Positions 15,018 to 27,000 of a stretch of 64,000 nt of DNA are shown here, in pieces. Position numbers and translations under genes: made by a program. Each line of letters starts with the position of its first letter. The first letter of the stretch is position 1. The notes beneath the pieces were generated by a model, which was not told the origin of the DNA, made no database searches, and was given only the letters and a program-made list of their open reading frames with translations. Origin of the DNA: Onthophagus taurus. Lineage: Eukaryota > Arthropoda > Insecta > Coleoptera > Scarabaeidae. The stretch is from positions 9,927,501 to 9,991,500 of the forward strand of contig NC_091971.1 of NCBI RefSeq assembly GCF_036711975.1, in the 5' to 3' direction.

Positions 15018-15681
15018 GCTGACTCTGTAAGGCGTCTAATCTCTTAAAGAAGAAGAGAACTACTGCGAAAGAAACTTGGGCGGGTTCGATAACATGTATA
15101 ATCGTTCAGGCTGACGTAATTTACTGCTGAAATTTAAGCCTTAGAAGCGTTGCGCGCTCGTGAGTGGATATCCTGTCTTGTAAGGATAGGAAATACTGCA
15201 CTTTTACCACATAAAAAGAATTAAAGAATTTTTTTAATCAAGTTGTTTTTGTACGATTCTGATGCAATAAGATTATAACGAATGTTTGTTTACACTTTAA
15301 AACTTAAATATTAAATAATCTCAATTTTAATTAATTTAATTAATTAAATAATCTGGTTAAAATATAATTGAAAGCTAAAAATATTGATTTAAAATATACC
15401 CAAAATGATATAAATACACAATAATAATATGTAACAATTAAAAAAGTGATTAAAACTTTGTATTAATTTTGAATTCAAATATTAGTTTGATTTTGAATGG
15501 ATAGATGGCACCATTTCAAACATTTATTTTATTATAACAAAAATATTTATAAATTGTAATAACTAAATAAATTTATATTTAATTATTTCATTTAGAATCT
15601 AATTCTTTATGATATATATAACATAATTTTAATTTAACCCAAACATATTTTTGAATTCACATCATAAACATTTATAAATAG
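15018..15681. promoter_or_regulatory. Divergent vermilion/TGT intergenic region
   Basis: It is AT-rich apart from a GC-richer 120 bp just upstream of the vermilion ATG (15018-15170), likely 5' UTR and promoter. ATAGATGGCACCA at about 15498 resembles the ATAGATGGCGCTA found at the TGT start. No factor sites were assigned. Confidence 0.4.
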
Positions 15682-15690
15682 ATGGCGCTA
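15678..15690 (+). promoter_or_regulatory. ATAGATGGCGCTA motif at TGT start
   Basis: This 13-mer also occurs, in the same orientation relative to the gene, about 100 bp upstream of the CCDC25 ATG (18170-18182, minus strand). Here its ATG would be the first Met of the longest TGT frame. Its reuse suggests a promoter or 5' UTR element instead of coding sequence. Confidence 0.35.
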
Positions 15691-17144
15691 CTAAGAAATG
15701 TCAATTTGACGTTTAAAAAACGTGTTGATATGAGACCTAACCTCAAAATGTCTTCAACAACAAATCCTTTAATTTTTAACATAATTTCGGAATGTAAAAC
15801 GACTAAAGGACGCGTAGCAAAAATGATTTTACCTCATAGCGAAGTCGATACACCCGTTTTTATGCCAGTGGGAACACAAGTAATTTTTTTTTAATTAATA
15901 AACAAAAAATTAATTTCTTTTACTTCAGGGTACTTTAAAAGGGTTATTACCGGAACAATTACACAATTTAGGAGTACAAATTATGTTAGCAAATACGTAT
16001 CATTTAGGAACACATCCAGTAAATACAAAAATATACTTAACTTTTATATTTATATTAATTTCAATTTTTATTTAGGGTCCTGATATTTTAAAACAAGCTG
16101 GTGGTTTGCACAAATTTATGGGTTGGGATGGTGCCTTATTAACAGATTCGGGCGGTTTTCAAATGGTGTCGTTATTAAAATTGGCTGAAATCACTGAGGA
16201 AGGTGTTAAATTCCAATCTTTGAACGATACCAAATCTGAGGTTATGTTAACTCCTGAGCATTCAATTAAAATACAAAACGCGATCGGTGCTGATATAATC
16301 ATGCAATTAGATGATGTTGTTAAAACAACCAACCCAGATAAAGAAAGAATAGCTGAATCAGTTGATAGAACAACAAGATGGTTAGATCGATGTTTAAGTG
16401 CTCACGAAAATCCTAATGAACAAAATATTTTCCCAATTGTACAAGGAACTTTATTTAGTGATCTTAGAACAAAAAGTGCGCAAGATTTGATTCAAAGGGA
16501 TGTTAAAGGATATGCAATTGGTGGGTTGAGGTAAATTTTATTGCTTTAATATTAATTTTTTTATTAAATTAATTCATTTTAAAGTGGGGGTGAAAGTAAA
16601 GATGATTTTTGGAAAATGGTGTTGTTATCAACGAATATTTTACCTAAAGATAAACCTAGGTATTTAATGGGAGTTGGTTTTGCTGTAGATTTAGTCGTTT
16701 GTTGCGCTTTAGGTGTTGATATGTTTGATTGTGTTTTTCCAACAAGAACTGCTGTAAGTTTAAAAATTTATTAATATAAATTATTTATTAATTTAATTTT
16801 AGAGATTTGGTTGTGCTTTAACAATGACGGGCCAATTAAATTTGAAACAAAAACAATACAAAAAAGATATGAACCCAATTGATAAAGATTGTTCATGTAC
16901 TACTTGTAAAACATATACAAGAGCTTATTTACATGGGATTGTAACAGCTTTACCTGTTGCTTGTAATTTATTAACAGTTCATAATGTTGCATTTCAATTA
17001 AGGTTAATGAAAAGCATTCGAGAAAGTATAAAAGAAAATAAATTTTCTATGTTTATTAAAAATTTTATGGATGGTTTATATCCTAATGGAGATTATCCCA
17101 ATTGGATTAGAGATGCTTTGGAGGCTGTAAATGTTTCTTTATAA
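15682..17144 (+). CDS. QTRT1: Queuine tRNA-ribosyltransferase catalytic subunit (TGT)
   Basis: Five exons: 15682-15879, 15929-16018, 16076-16530, 16585-16753 and 16803-17144, giving 417 residues against about 400 in homologues. It swaps the wobble guanine (position 34) of His, Asn, Asp and Tyr tRNAs for queuine, normally as a dimer with QTRT2. Signature stretches are [42 protein letters not shown] (catalytic Asp and binding loop), FPIVQG, YAIGGLSGGE, and [18 protein letters not shown] with the nucleophilic Asp. The zinc site is [15 protein letters not shown] (C-x-C-x2-C ... H). Alternative starts at 15730 or 15748 fit the family better, since homologues begin near [18 protein letters not shown]. 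Its 3' end faces CCDC25 across 123 bp. Confidence 0.97.
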
Positions 17145-17267
17145 ATAAATTAAAACGTTTTATTTTTAAATGATTGTTTTATTACATTTTTGATACACAC
17201 AAAATGCATTGTTTATGACCTGAACATTAATATAATCTGCTTTAAACTTCAACTTATCATTTAAACA
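17145..17267. terminator. Convergent 3' ends of TGT and CCDC25
   Basis: Only 123 bp separate the two stop codons. AATAAA at about 17148 serves the plus strand, and TTTTATTTTT at about 17158 gives AATAAAA for the minus strand. The 3' UTRs must be very short or overlap. Confidence 0.55.
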
Positions 17268-18071
17268 TCACATAAATTCATCAGAATCATTGTTTTGGTC
17301 ATATTTATCCATATTTTCAGGTTTCATCAGCGAAGTGTAACTTCTTAATTCCGCTTCTTCTTGTTTTTGTTTCATTTCATCCTTCTCCTTTTCTTTTTGT
17401 TGCCTTAAAAGTTTCTTTTTATCCTCACGTTCTAATCTATCGCGTTTTTCTCTTTCACTTCTAAAATCTAATAAAATTATCTTTAAGTATATAGGCAACC
17501 AAATACACAAATTACATTAAAATCGTTTTTATATACCTGGATGTTCTTCTTTCTTCGTTTTATTCAATCTATTCATTATTTCATTAATTCTTTTCGCAAC
17601 TTTAATCTTTTTAACTTCTTTATCTTGGTGGAATCCTACCTGGCCAACTTCCATGCCTTGAGTTTTCTTTAAATTTGACCACATTGTATAAACTACCTCA
17701 ATATCATTCATTTTATTACCCATAATACTATTTGCTTTAACCAATTGTGCGGCATCTTCGAGTACGGAACTTGGAATATCCTCAATAGTTTGGCCCTAAA
17801 ATTGTTCTAATCAAAAAAATTTTTACTATTTAAGGGAAATTTACTGTGTTAAGTCTTAAATAAACGTGAGCTGAAGATAGTTTGTCCACGTGAAACCATA
17901 CGTCTTCGGGCCAACCCCATTTTATCAGATCTTCGTCTAAAAACGATGGAATTTACGGTTAAAGAATTTTTTTGAGGTTATAATTTAAGTGGGCTTACTT
18001 TCGTACTTGTCTAATCCCATAAAAAGAGTAACAGGAGGTGTAACAACCTCGCTTTTAAAATAAAACACCAT
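17268..18071 (-). CDS. CCDC25: Coiled-coil domain-containing protein 25 (CCDC25)
   Basis: Four exons: 18071-17999, 17936-17845, 17795-17537 and 17467-17268, making 207 residues, matching the near-invariant ~208 of the family. The N-terminal two thirds is an NFACT-R (DUF814) domain: [48 protein letters not shown], and [15 protein letters not shown] charged coiled coil follows, rich in K, E, R and D (about residues 145-190), ending in [10 protein letters not shown]. In mammals CCDC25 is reported as a membrane sensor of extracellular-trap DNA; its conserved cellular role is less clear, and NFACT-R proteins elsewhere bind RNA or ribosomes. It shares a 328-bp divergent promoter with bystin and converges on TGT. 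Confidence 0.96.
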
Positions 18072-18399
18072 TTCTGAGTGAATATTTGTTTTAATTGCTA
18101 AATTGGTAATGTTAATCCATACGAAATGTTTTTCAAATAAAATTAACCTCAAAACGTCAAAATTACAACTAGCGCCATCTATACTTTTTATGTTAACTTA
18201 TTAGCAACAAATTTTCTTAATTATTTATTTTTAATTATGTTTAAAATGTTGATTTATCTTAAAATAATTCATTTATTTAATGAATTAATTCCTCAATATT
18301 AGTTAATTAATTAATAAGTTAAAAAGATAACGTAGAAAGCTGTATATGATTTTGACGTTTCAACACGTGTATATTTAATAATTTTCGGAAAAGAAGAAA
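18072..18399. promoter_or_regulatory. Bidirectional promoter of CCDC25 and bystin
   Basis: The two ATGs are 328 bp apart and divergent. The minus strand has ATAGATGGCGCTA at 18182-18170, matching the TGT start region. On the plus side TTGACGTTTCAACACGTG (about 18350) contains a CACGTG E-box about 30 bp before the bystin ATG. Function is inferred from position. Confidence 0.45.
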
Positions 18400-19783
18400 A
18401 TGGGTAAAGCAAAGAAATTAAAACCATCCCAAATGGGTAAAAAGGTTTCATTGGAAGAACAACTCGATGACGATAAATTCGCGAAGCCTAAAAATCGAAA
18501 TAAAATTAGGGTTCGAAAAGATGATCATGAAAAGGTTAGTTGAGGTTATGTTTTGTTTAATTAATTTAATTTTTAAAATTTTATAGTTTGTTGATGCAGA
18601 TTTATCCAGGAAGATTCTTTCCGCGGCGCGGGAACAACAAATTGAGCTTGAAGAGGAAGCACAAAGTTTAGGAGAAAATGTAAATGAAGTTTTAACTCAA
18701 TTGGATGATGATTCCGATGTTGAGTCAGAATGTGGACAACCACCAGATTCGGATAAATTTTACGAAGAGTTAGAGATTGATGAGGGTGATGAAAAAGCAA
18801 TGGAAATATTTATGAGTAAAAATCCCATACCAAAAAGGACCTTAGCTGATATAATATTAGAAAAAATTACTGAAAAACAAACTGAATTAGATACAAAATT
18901 TAGTGATGCTGGTTCTTTACAAATACAAGATATTCACCCAAAAATTGTAACTTTATATGAAGGGGTTAGAGATGTTTTAAGGAAATATAGAAGTGGAAAA
19001 TTACCTAAAGCTTTTAAAATAATTCCAACATTGCGAAATTGGGAACAAATTTTATACATAACCGACCCTCCAAGTTGGTCAGCAGCTGCTATGTATCAAG
19101 GAACACGAATTTTTGCATCCAATTTAAAAGAGAAAATGGCACAACGATTTTACAACTTAGTTTTATTACCGAGAATTCGAGACGATTTAGCTGAATATAA
19201 AAGATTAAACTTCCATTTGTACCAAGCGCTGAGAAAGGCTTTATATAAACCGGCTGGTTTTATGAAAGGATTTTTATTACCACTCTTAGAAAGTGGATCT
19301 TGCACTTTACGAGAAGCTATCATTGTTGGATCTGTTATTGCTAAAAATTCAATTCCAATATTACATTCATCAGCTGCTATATTAAAAATAGCTGAAATGG
19401 ATTATACTGGAGCTAATTCTATTATGCTTAGGATATTTTTTGATAAAAAATATGCTTTACCTTATCGAGTTGTTGATGCTGTTGTATTTCATTTTTTGAG
19501 GTAAAAAATATCCCTAATTATTTAATTTTGATTTTTTGTTAACTTTTTTTTTGTTATTAGGTTTGAAAGAGATTCAAGGGAATTACCTGTTCTATGGCAT
19601 CAAGCTTTTTTGACGTTTGTGCAGAGATATAAAGCTGATATTTCTAGTGAACAAAGAGATGCTCTTTTGCAGCTTCTTAAGAAACAATCTCATCCAACAA
19701 TTACAGCTGAGATTAGGAGGGAATTGCAGAATGCTAAGTGTAGGGATGTTGAAGGGGAACAACAAGCTATGAATGTTGATTAA
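18400..19783 (+). CDS. bys: Bystin, 40S ribosome-assembly factor
   Basis: Three exons: 18400-18534, 18587-19500 and 19561-19783, giving 423 residues against about 437 in human BYSL. Bystin (yeast Enp1) binds late 20S pre-rRNA particles and is needed for small-subunit maturation in nucleolus and cytoplasm. The N-terminus is basic ([18 protein letters not shown]), then acidic ([16 protein letters not shown]). The conserved bystin domain contains [110 protein letters not shown] and [17 protein letters not shown]. The ATG follows GAAGAAA and is the only sensible start. AATAAA lies at about 19799. No defects were seen. Confidence 0.97.
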
Positions 19784-19859
19784 AATGTTTAGTTTATAAA
19801 TAAAAGATTATGATAAGGTTTTCTAGTTTTATATCTTTTTACCTTTTTTCTCTTGTTTT

Positions 19860-20340
19860 TTTTGTAATTCAGAAAACACGTCAGTATCTTTCTTCCAGGT
19901 CTAGTGTTAGATCTAGTGCTAGTAATAATACAGTGAAAAGTTAATAGCAATGTAATACAAAAAAGAAATATGTATAATAAGTACAGTAATAAAACAAATT
20001 AACTTTGTTACTCCACAAATTGATCCTGCATATAATCAGACCATACATTGTAAGCTTTCTTGACTTCACACATTTTTTGAAGTGTCCCTCGTTCCATACT
20101 TTTGATTTCTTCTGGCAACTTGTTGAAAAATTCAACTTCCCAGAAATCAGTATGTGTGAAACTTTGCATTCTCATTAAATTTACTTATATTGTCATAAAC
20201 ATACATCAAGGCAAGGTCCCTTGAGTATTGGTTATAAGATTATCCAACTCGAACAAATTGGACGCACAGCTAAACCCAAATTTTTCTAATTCTAGGTCTA
20301 GTGTTAGTTCTAGTTTTAGTGCAATAAAATATACAACATA
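19860..20340. repeat. Fragments of CTAGTTCTAG hairpin-satellite family
   Basis: Two short pieces, AGGTCTAGTGTTAGATCTAG (about 19897) and AGGTCTAGTGTTAGTTCTAG (about 20293), belong to the same family as the arrays at 31.6, 38.4 and 47 kb. The sequence between them is non-coding. Confidence 0.6.
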
Positions 20341-20360
20341 GTGATATCTAGCAACATCAT

Positions 20361-20704
20361 GTTTGCAGTCAAGGACAGTAGAATCTAACAGGACTGCTAC
20401 ATCCATTGTATTTTTGTAGTCCACTACGGATTGGTTGCCCGCACTCTACGTCACACTATTTACCACGCCTGGTAACTGTCTGTGTTTTTAGAGGTTATAT
20501 GATAGACATTAATACGTCTAAAAACATAAAACTTCAAAAATAATATAAATAAGTCTAGGATATAACCTCTAAAAACACAGCAAACGCATAGACCATAACA
20601 ACAGATGGGCGTGGAAAATGATGTGACGTAGTTTGCGGGCTGGTTGTCACAACAATGGATGTAGCAGTCCTGTTAGATTCTACTGTCCTTGGTTTGCAGT
20701 CATT
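20361..20704. mobile_element. ~344-bp foldback (MITE-like) element
   Basis: The left end GTTTGCAGTCAAGGACAGTA pairs with ACTGTCCTTGGTTTGCAGTC at the right (the inner GACAGTAGAATCTAACAGGA is exact over some 40 bp). The match resumes inward with CCCGCACTCTACGTCACA against CCCGCAAACTACGTCACA. It then continues with TGTGTTTTTAGAGGTTATAT, paired exactly around a ~60-bp centre. No reading frame. Target duplications were not resolved. Confidence 0.7.
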
Positions 20705-20749
20705 TTAATGTTTTTTTTTAAAATAAAGAATACATCATGAAATTGTCCA

Positions 20750-21420
20750 TTTGTCTATTATATGACAACTAACTTCAGATTTAAAATGCCAACCTCAATT
20801 TTGACATAGTTGTAATCTTCATTAAAAATGTTTAAAATGAGTACAAACACAACATATTTAGCTTCAATATTAATGAAGTTATGGTCAACTTCCGGTTAGA
20901 AATATCAACGTCAATTTTCACATATTTGTAATTGTCGTCAAAAATCCTTTAAAATGAGCCTAAACATGATACGTTTAATTCCAATCTTCCAATATTAGTT
21001 GAGATATAAGCAACTTCCGGTTTGAAATGTCAATGTCATTTTGACATATTCTTAATTTTTTGATCTCTCTTAATATTTGTCACAAACACAAAAATATAAT
21101 AAAAAATTAAGGTTGGTATTAACATTTAAAAATTAAATTGCTATCTTCATTGTTGCTAACTTCGGGTTTAACGTTTTTTTATTCAAACTTTTTTGGTTTT
21201 TGAGATAAGTGCGTCATCTTTGGACTCATTTTAAAGGTTTTTTAATGAAGATGACAAATATGTCAAAATTGACGTTGACGTTTCAAACCGGAAGTGATTG
21301 TATTTCCATTAATATTAAAGTTAAATGCGTCAAGTTTGGACTCACTTTAAAGGTTATTTTATGAAGATTACGAATATAATAATAAAATTAAAGTTGACTC
21401 GACAACTGAAAGTTTTTTTC
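20750..21420. repeat. Mirrored tandem repeats of ~125 bp
   Basis: Three head-to-tail units start near 20764, 20890 and 21010. Each has an ACTTCCGGTTxGAAATxTCAA-like start and a TTTTGACATATTxxTAAT middle. From about 21180 to 21400 the same unit returns reverse-complemented (for example TGTCAAAATTGACGTTGACG followed by TTTCAAACCGGAAGT). The whole is an inverted arrangement of tandem units. Confidence 0.6.
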
Positions 21421-21429
21421 ACGACTAAA

Positions 21430-21575
21430 CCCGAATGTTCTAGGTCTTGTGTTAATTCTAGTGATAGTGCTAGTCTAAAACTTAACTTAACTTTTAGCCG
21501 TGCGTCTTCAGACTTTTCTAAGTTCTTGTCTAAAACGCCCTAAACCTAAAACTTTCTAGGTCCAGTATTATTTCT
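21430..21575. repeat. Hairpin-satellite family fragments
   Basis: TTCTAGGTCTTGTGTTAATTCTAG, TTAGCCGTGCGTCTTCAGAC and TTTCTAGGTCCAGTATTATT match the satellite family elements, heavily mutated. Confidence 0.5.
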
Positions 21576-21639
21576 AGTTTTAATTATTATTTAACCCCAA
21601 ATCCTTGTACATTTTAATTGATCTAAAAATATTTTTTTT

Positions 21640-22195
21640 TAATTTAATCCACTTACCTTGCTTATAATTTCATCCATTTACTCATTTTGAATTAAATATA
21701 ACCTTTAAATCAAATTAATTATGTGTTTTTCATTAAAAAAACTTAAATTCAACGTCAATTTTGACAAGCAACTGCAATATTTGGATCTTAATCACCATGG
21801 TAACCGAGTCAAGTTGGAAAACCTTAAAATAATAAAATTTTATTCCGATTTTTTTATCAATTCTAACCTAATTTTTATTAATTTTAAAACAATTCGAATT
21901 CTTTATGATTATCTCGCATTCATAACAAATTCGTTAATTGTAATTAATTTAAAATCGATTCTAATTAAGAGAAATTAAATTAAAAATATTTTTTTTTGAT
22001 TTAATCCAGTTACTTTGTTTATAATTACCTAGATAAACCAATTTAGAGTTAAATACAGCCTTTTAAACCAATTAAATAAGATTTTTTTTTTCTTAAAAAA
22101 ACTTAAATTCAATTTCAATTTTGACAAGCACCTGCAATATTTGGATCTTAATCACCATGGTAATCGCGTCAAGTTGGATAACCTAACAATAATAA
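21640..22195. repeat. Direct duplication, ~365-bp spacing
   Basis: About 190 bp (21640-21840) recur at 22000-22195. The best part is CAATATTTGGATCTTAATCACCATGGTAA, present in both copies, followed by CGxGTCAAGTTGGxxAACCT. Non-coding. Confidence 0.65.
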
Positions 22196-22804
22196 AATTA
22201 TAACCGTTAATATTTCGCTTTATATTTTAATAATTTTTTTTATTTTATTTTATATCTTTTTTTTATATTTTTGCGTGTTGCTTCTTAAGTGAAATACACT
22301 GTATAAATAAAAACATAGAAATGTTAACTCTTCCAATGACATCACAGCAAGGCCTTTGCGGGGGGGATACGTTCATAAGGAGTTGGATATCCTTATACAG
22401 TATGTTTACTCAACGAACCTTGCATGAAGATAGCTAAAATGTATGCATTTGGTACGGTATGTATACATTCTTTTTTGAATACATCTTTGCAGCTGTCAGT
22501 AGTTTTAAGATTGCATAAAGCTCTCACCGCCTTCTTCTGCAAACCAAAAATTCTTGGTTGCAACAGCATGAAAATTTGCAAAATAGTCTATTTTGGCCAC
22601 TTCATAAGATGCAATTTTGCTGATACGTCTAATTGCAAAAATTGCTGACTTGAATTTTCATTTAGTTTCAGGCAGTTGTTCATGAACCATTCCTTTGACT
22701 GAGTTAAAGCAGCGAAGGACTTTAAAGTAATTGCTGATCAAAATCTTTTATTAATACGGAAGTATCATCTGCGTAAATGCATATACACGGACATTAAACA
22801 GTAG

Positions 22805-23075
22805 ATGAACACGTCCTAGGTATAGTGTTTAGTTTTACACTAGCACTATTAACAGAACTAACACTATACCTAGAACTAGAATCATTCGGGTTTAGCCGTC
22901 TTGAGAGACGCATGGCTAAACCCAAATGTTTCTAGTTCTAATGCTAGTCTTAGTTGTTATTTAGCGTTAGATTGGTGGATATTTTATTGGACTTTTAGCA
23001 GTCTTAAGAGACGCACTGCTAAACCCGAATATTTCTAGTTCTAATATTAGTTCTAATGCTAGTTTTAGTTGTTAT
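22805..23075. repeat. Hairpin-satellite block
   Basis: It contains AACACTATACCTAGAACTAG, TTCGGGTTTAGCCGTCTTGA and inverted counterparts such as GCTAAACCCAAATGTTTCTA. There are two partial units of the satellite detailed at 46.95-47.76 kb. Confidence 0.7.
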
Positions 23076-23214
23076 TCAGTTTTTGATCAAATGAAGCATT
23101 ATAAAAACTAACTTTTATGTTTTATGCATAAATTGAATTGAGATTGCGTTAATTTTAAATCCATGTGAAAGGTAATAAATAATAATAAAACAAAATTAAA
23201 GTAGAAATTATACT

Positions 23215-24066
23215 TTTATTGTATTATATAGATATATTTCAAACTCCAATAATGTACAAAAAATATCTCGTGTAATTAAATAATGTTTTTGTCTGTCAAT
23301 TTGTTCATATTTTCTTTCATTTTATTTTCATATTACTTTTTTTTTTAATTTAGTGGCTGGGTGTAATTGACAATAATCAAGTATAAGAACGCTATTACTA
23401 ATAAAGTCTAGGAAATCCTAGTAACAGTAACATGGCGGGTTGCCTATCACATATGTCCAACAAAACGAGCTCTCCAAATAACATATTTTAAATTATGTAT
23501 AAAATATTAACAGTTACTATTTCTTTTTTTTTTGCTTTTTCTTTTTGGTAATGCGTAGCATGAACACTCACTGAAAGGAAGACAACACTAAACACATTTC
23601 GAAATGAATTAACAGGCTTGTTTTTTTTTGTGGGCGCTCTTGCGTTTTTGTTATTTGTTTGGAATTTTGTATTCATTTTTTACTCTTTTTGTTTGTTAAT
23701 AAAATATATAATTATATATACGCGCGTGTGTATATATACTTTTTTAAATTTACAATTTTTTTCGTGTGGTGTGTGTGTGTACGAATACAAACAAGATTCT
23801 TGCGCTCGTTCGGTCGCTCGCTCGCTCGCTTTTCGCTCTCTAAACTCACTTCCCTTTCTTTTTTTATTTTATTTACCTTTTTTTTGTTTTAATTATATGT
23901 ACAATTGCACTCGGGCCCTTGTGCCTTCCTCGCTCCGCACTACCCTAACCAAAAACAAGCAACGTAGTAATGCACTTGATAGCTAACCTGTTTAGATTAC
24001 AGCCTGCGGTACTTTTTTTTACCGTTGAGGTACCTAGTAGTATATATCTCTATTATTTACACGCGG
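23215..24066 (-). other. Probable taiman 3' UTR
   Basis: It lies directly downstream of the taiman stop codon on the minus strand and has no coding content. TTTATT at 23215-23220 is a possible AATAAA. A (CGCT)n simple repeat sits at about 23808-23830. UTR extent is inferred. Confidence 0.4.
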
Positions 24067-27000
24067 TCACTCCGATAACAGTTTCTGTAGCAGCGAAGAT
24101 CTCGAGTTATTGTGATCACCTTGTCGGGGGCCCTCCTCCATAGTAGTCTGGAAAAAAAATTAAATCATCATTATACGTTTTTATAAACATTTATATACAA
24201 ATCATTTTACGTTGTCAAACCCAAAATTAGTACTAAATGAAGAGTGTTATTAATCAACAGGATTTATTTACAAATATATATTAATTTTCAAAAGCTGATA
24301 TTTTTTTTTTAGATACAACTATTTATTTAATCACTGTACAACAAATAAGACGACTTATGCGTATTTCGGTAAATGTTGCTTATCATATTAACTAGTAGTC
24401 GAAATTAAGTGGTCTTTTAATAAGGAATTAAAGTGTTGACCAGTTGATAATGCACAACAAGATGCTTCTTCTAATCAGACATCACAAGTTTTCTTTCCAA
24501 CCCATAGGGAAAATTTTCTTTCCAACCCATAGGGAAAATTTTCATTCAAATATGTGGATGAGAACTGATAGAAAAGTGATTAAGACAACAACGACTGTTG
24601 TGATTCTAAAACGTAGATTATTATTATTGATGGTAACAGTGATTTATTCAATACCAAGAAAAAAATACACACATCAAGAAGGGAATTGCGTAATTAACTG
24701 AATAATCAGTTCTGATTCAATAAATAGTTGTTCTTTTTGCTTATTAAATTTGAATTATTTACAAAACACAACTACAAAGTATAAAAAAGTTAGTCCCAAA
24801 GAAAAATTATTTTGATCACATTAACAACAAAACCCAGAGGGAAATAAAACATGCAAGCTAGTTAGCTGGATAGTTAGTTATTTTTTTTGCAAGCTAGGGA
24901 AGGAAAAAAGCGAACGCTCTTGGCTCTTACCCTGGAGGTCGCCGGCTGCGGAGACATTGAGCCCATATCTGACCCCATCGCAGCCCAAAGTTTCGGGCTC
25001 TCACTCGCACCTGCACGCAACAACGACATCATTGTACGCAATCCCTGCAGGTAAACGTAAACTACCCCTCAAAAGAATCTTATTTAAATAAATTGTTTAA
25101 GAAAACTTTGAATATTTATATAAATAAATTGAGTGTAGTTTACGTTTACACTGCCCCATTAAAAAAAATATATTTAGTAATGTACAAAAAAATAAACACA
25201 AGAAGAATTAAAAAAAAAATAACCCGGGGAAAAAAACGTATAATACAATAAGATGTTTGAACCCCTTTTTTGCTTCTTAACTTTATACAAATAATAAACA
25301 CACTTATTATTATCCCCGTAACAAAAAAAAATGTACAAAAAAGACAAAGAAGAAAGCCCAAAAAAAAAAATTATTTACTTTTTTTATTACCTGTTGTAGG
25401 GAGATCATAATTCAGTCCACCTAAATCGAGGTCCTGAGTGACGTTCTGGGTAAGTATCTGCCCCTGGGGCCTGGTGTTCGAGGGCTGTGCCTGCGCCCTC
25501 GCCCCCACGACATTCCGCAGTTCTTGTCTAACATATTCCGACGTCGTACCACCGCTGGCCGATACACCTAAATAATCGCCAAAATTCAATTAATTTTCAC
25601 AAATAATTCAAAAAAATTATATTTTTATTTATTAACAAGAATTAACTTATTAATAAATTCGGGAAACAACAAGCGAAAAATAATTTGTTTTAAAATTTAA
25701 CGATAAAAGCGTGCTGGTGAAGCTTTTTTATAAAATTATTTGTTATAAACGGACACGATTTTGATGATAAACGATGATAAGAAAACATGATGATGATTAT
25801 TAATTAATTAAGGTTTATTCAACATGCTTTTTAATTTTTTTTTGTTTACCCTTAAAGCTATTAAAATTAGACATAACACTAACATAGCAAGCACATAATA
25901 TCATAAGCAGAACAACATATAAATATTTTTTTAAAGGTAAATGGTGAAAATGTGAAAGGATTTTATTGGGTTTTGGAACATTTATAGGAAATAGTTACCC
26001 CAGTGATGGTATTTTTTTAGCAACAGCAAAATGAGACGGTAACGAGCACATGTAAATAAAATGTTGATGAGTGTTTTTTTTTTGTTAGACACATTTGGGA
26101 TGTACGACAAATAGTTTGGTGGTGCCACATGGGTGCGCTTAGTGAAAATTATTATTTTGCGATTTCAAATTATTCGTTAATTTTATTTTTGAGCAAAATA
26201 TGAAGTTAAATTTTTTAAATCGCAAAATAATAACATAAATAGCTGAATGATTTTATTGTGTATTCCAAAAAACATTAGGAACGATGTATTTTTAATGGCT
26301 AAAGGTTTGGTGGTGTTTTTTAATGACGATACCCTTTGGGAGGGTTTGTTTTGTGGGGGACAGCCGATAACTTACCGGGTTGGAGGTGTGTAGGAACGCG
26401 GCCCCGGTCCGCACCATTGTACGGTAACTGTAAACCCGTCTGATCGTAACAGTACTGGGAGTCTTGTTGGTATATCATGGTGTGGTGCGGGGATTGTGGG
26501 ATCGGGGGGTAAGAAGAGTGTGGGGGATGCTCCCTGCCGTAAGGCCGGGGGGAGCCCAGGCCACCTGCAACACACGCTACCCTCAGATTTAAAGATTCGG
26601 GAAATACCTTTTTGATCAACAATAATTATGTTATTCGCCACACTCCGTATGACGCAACTTTTTCTTTCTTGTTTGAAGGGGAATGACCACTCTCTTGATA
26701 CAATTTTTTTTAACGTTAAAAAGGAGTTTAGAAAATCCACTTTGAATTATTTTCTATTAATAAAGAATTCTTTGTTCTTTTAATTATTTAAAGTGATTTT
26801 TTCTGAATGCCTTTTCTAGTACAATCGTATACCAAGTAAAAAAAGGGAGAAATACTTTTATAGAAAAATTACTCTAATAAGAAAAAAGTTCTACCATGCA
26901 TTAAAAAATCGAAAATCGACCAAATGCACGACCTACACCTTCTCTGTCTACAGATGCATCGCATCTACGGGTAGCAAAAAAATTCAAACCATGCTCCAAG

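Noticed and set aside
23618..23986. 122-codon plus-strand frame rich in Phe
   Set aside because: It is built from T-runs and a (CGCT)n repeat in the probable taiman 3' UTR; no family signature.
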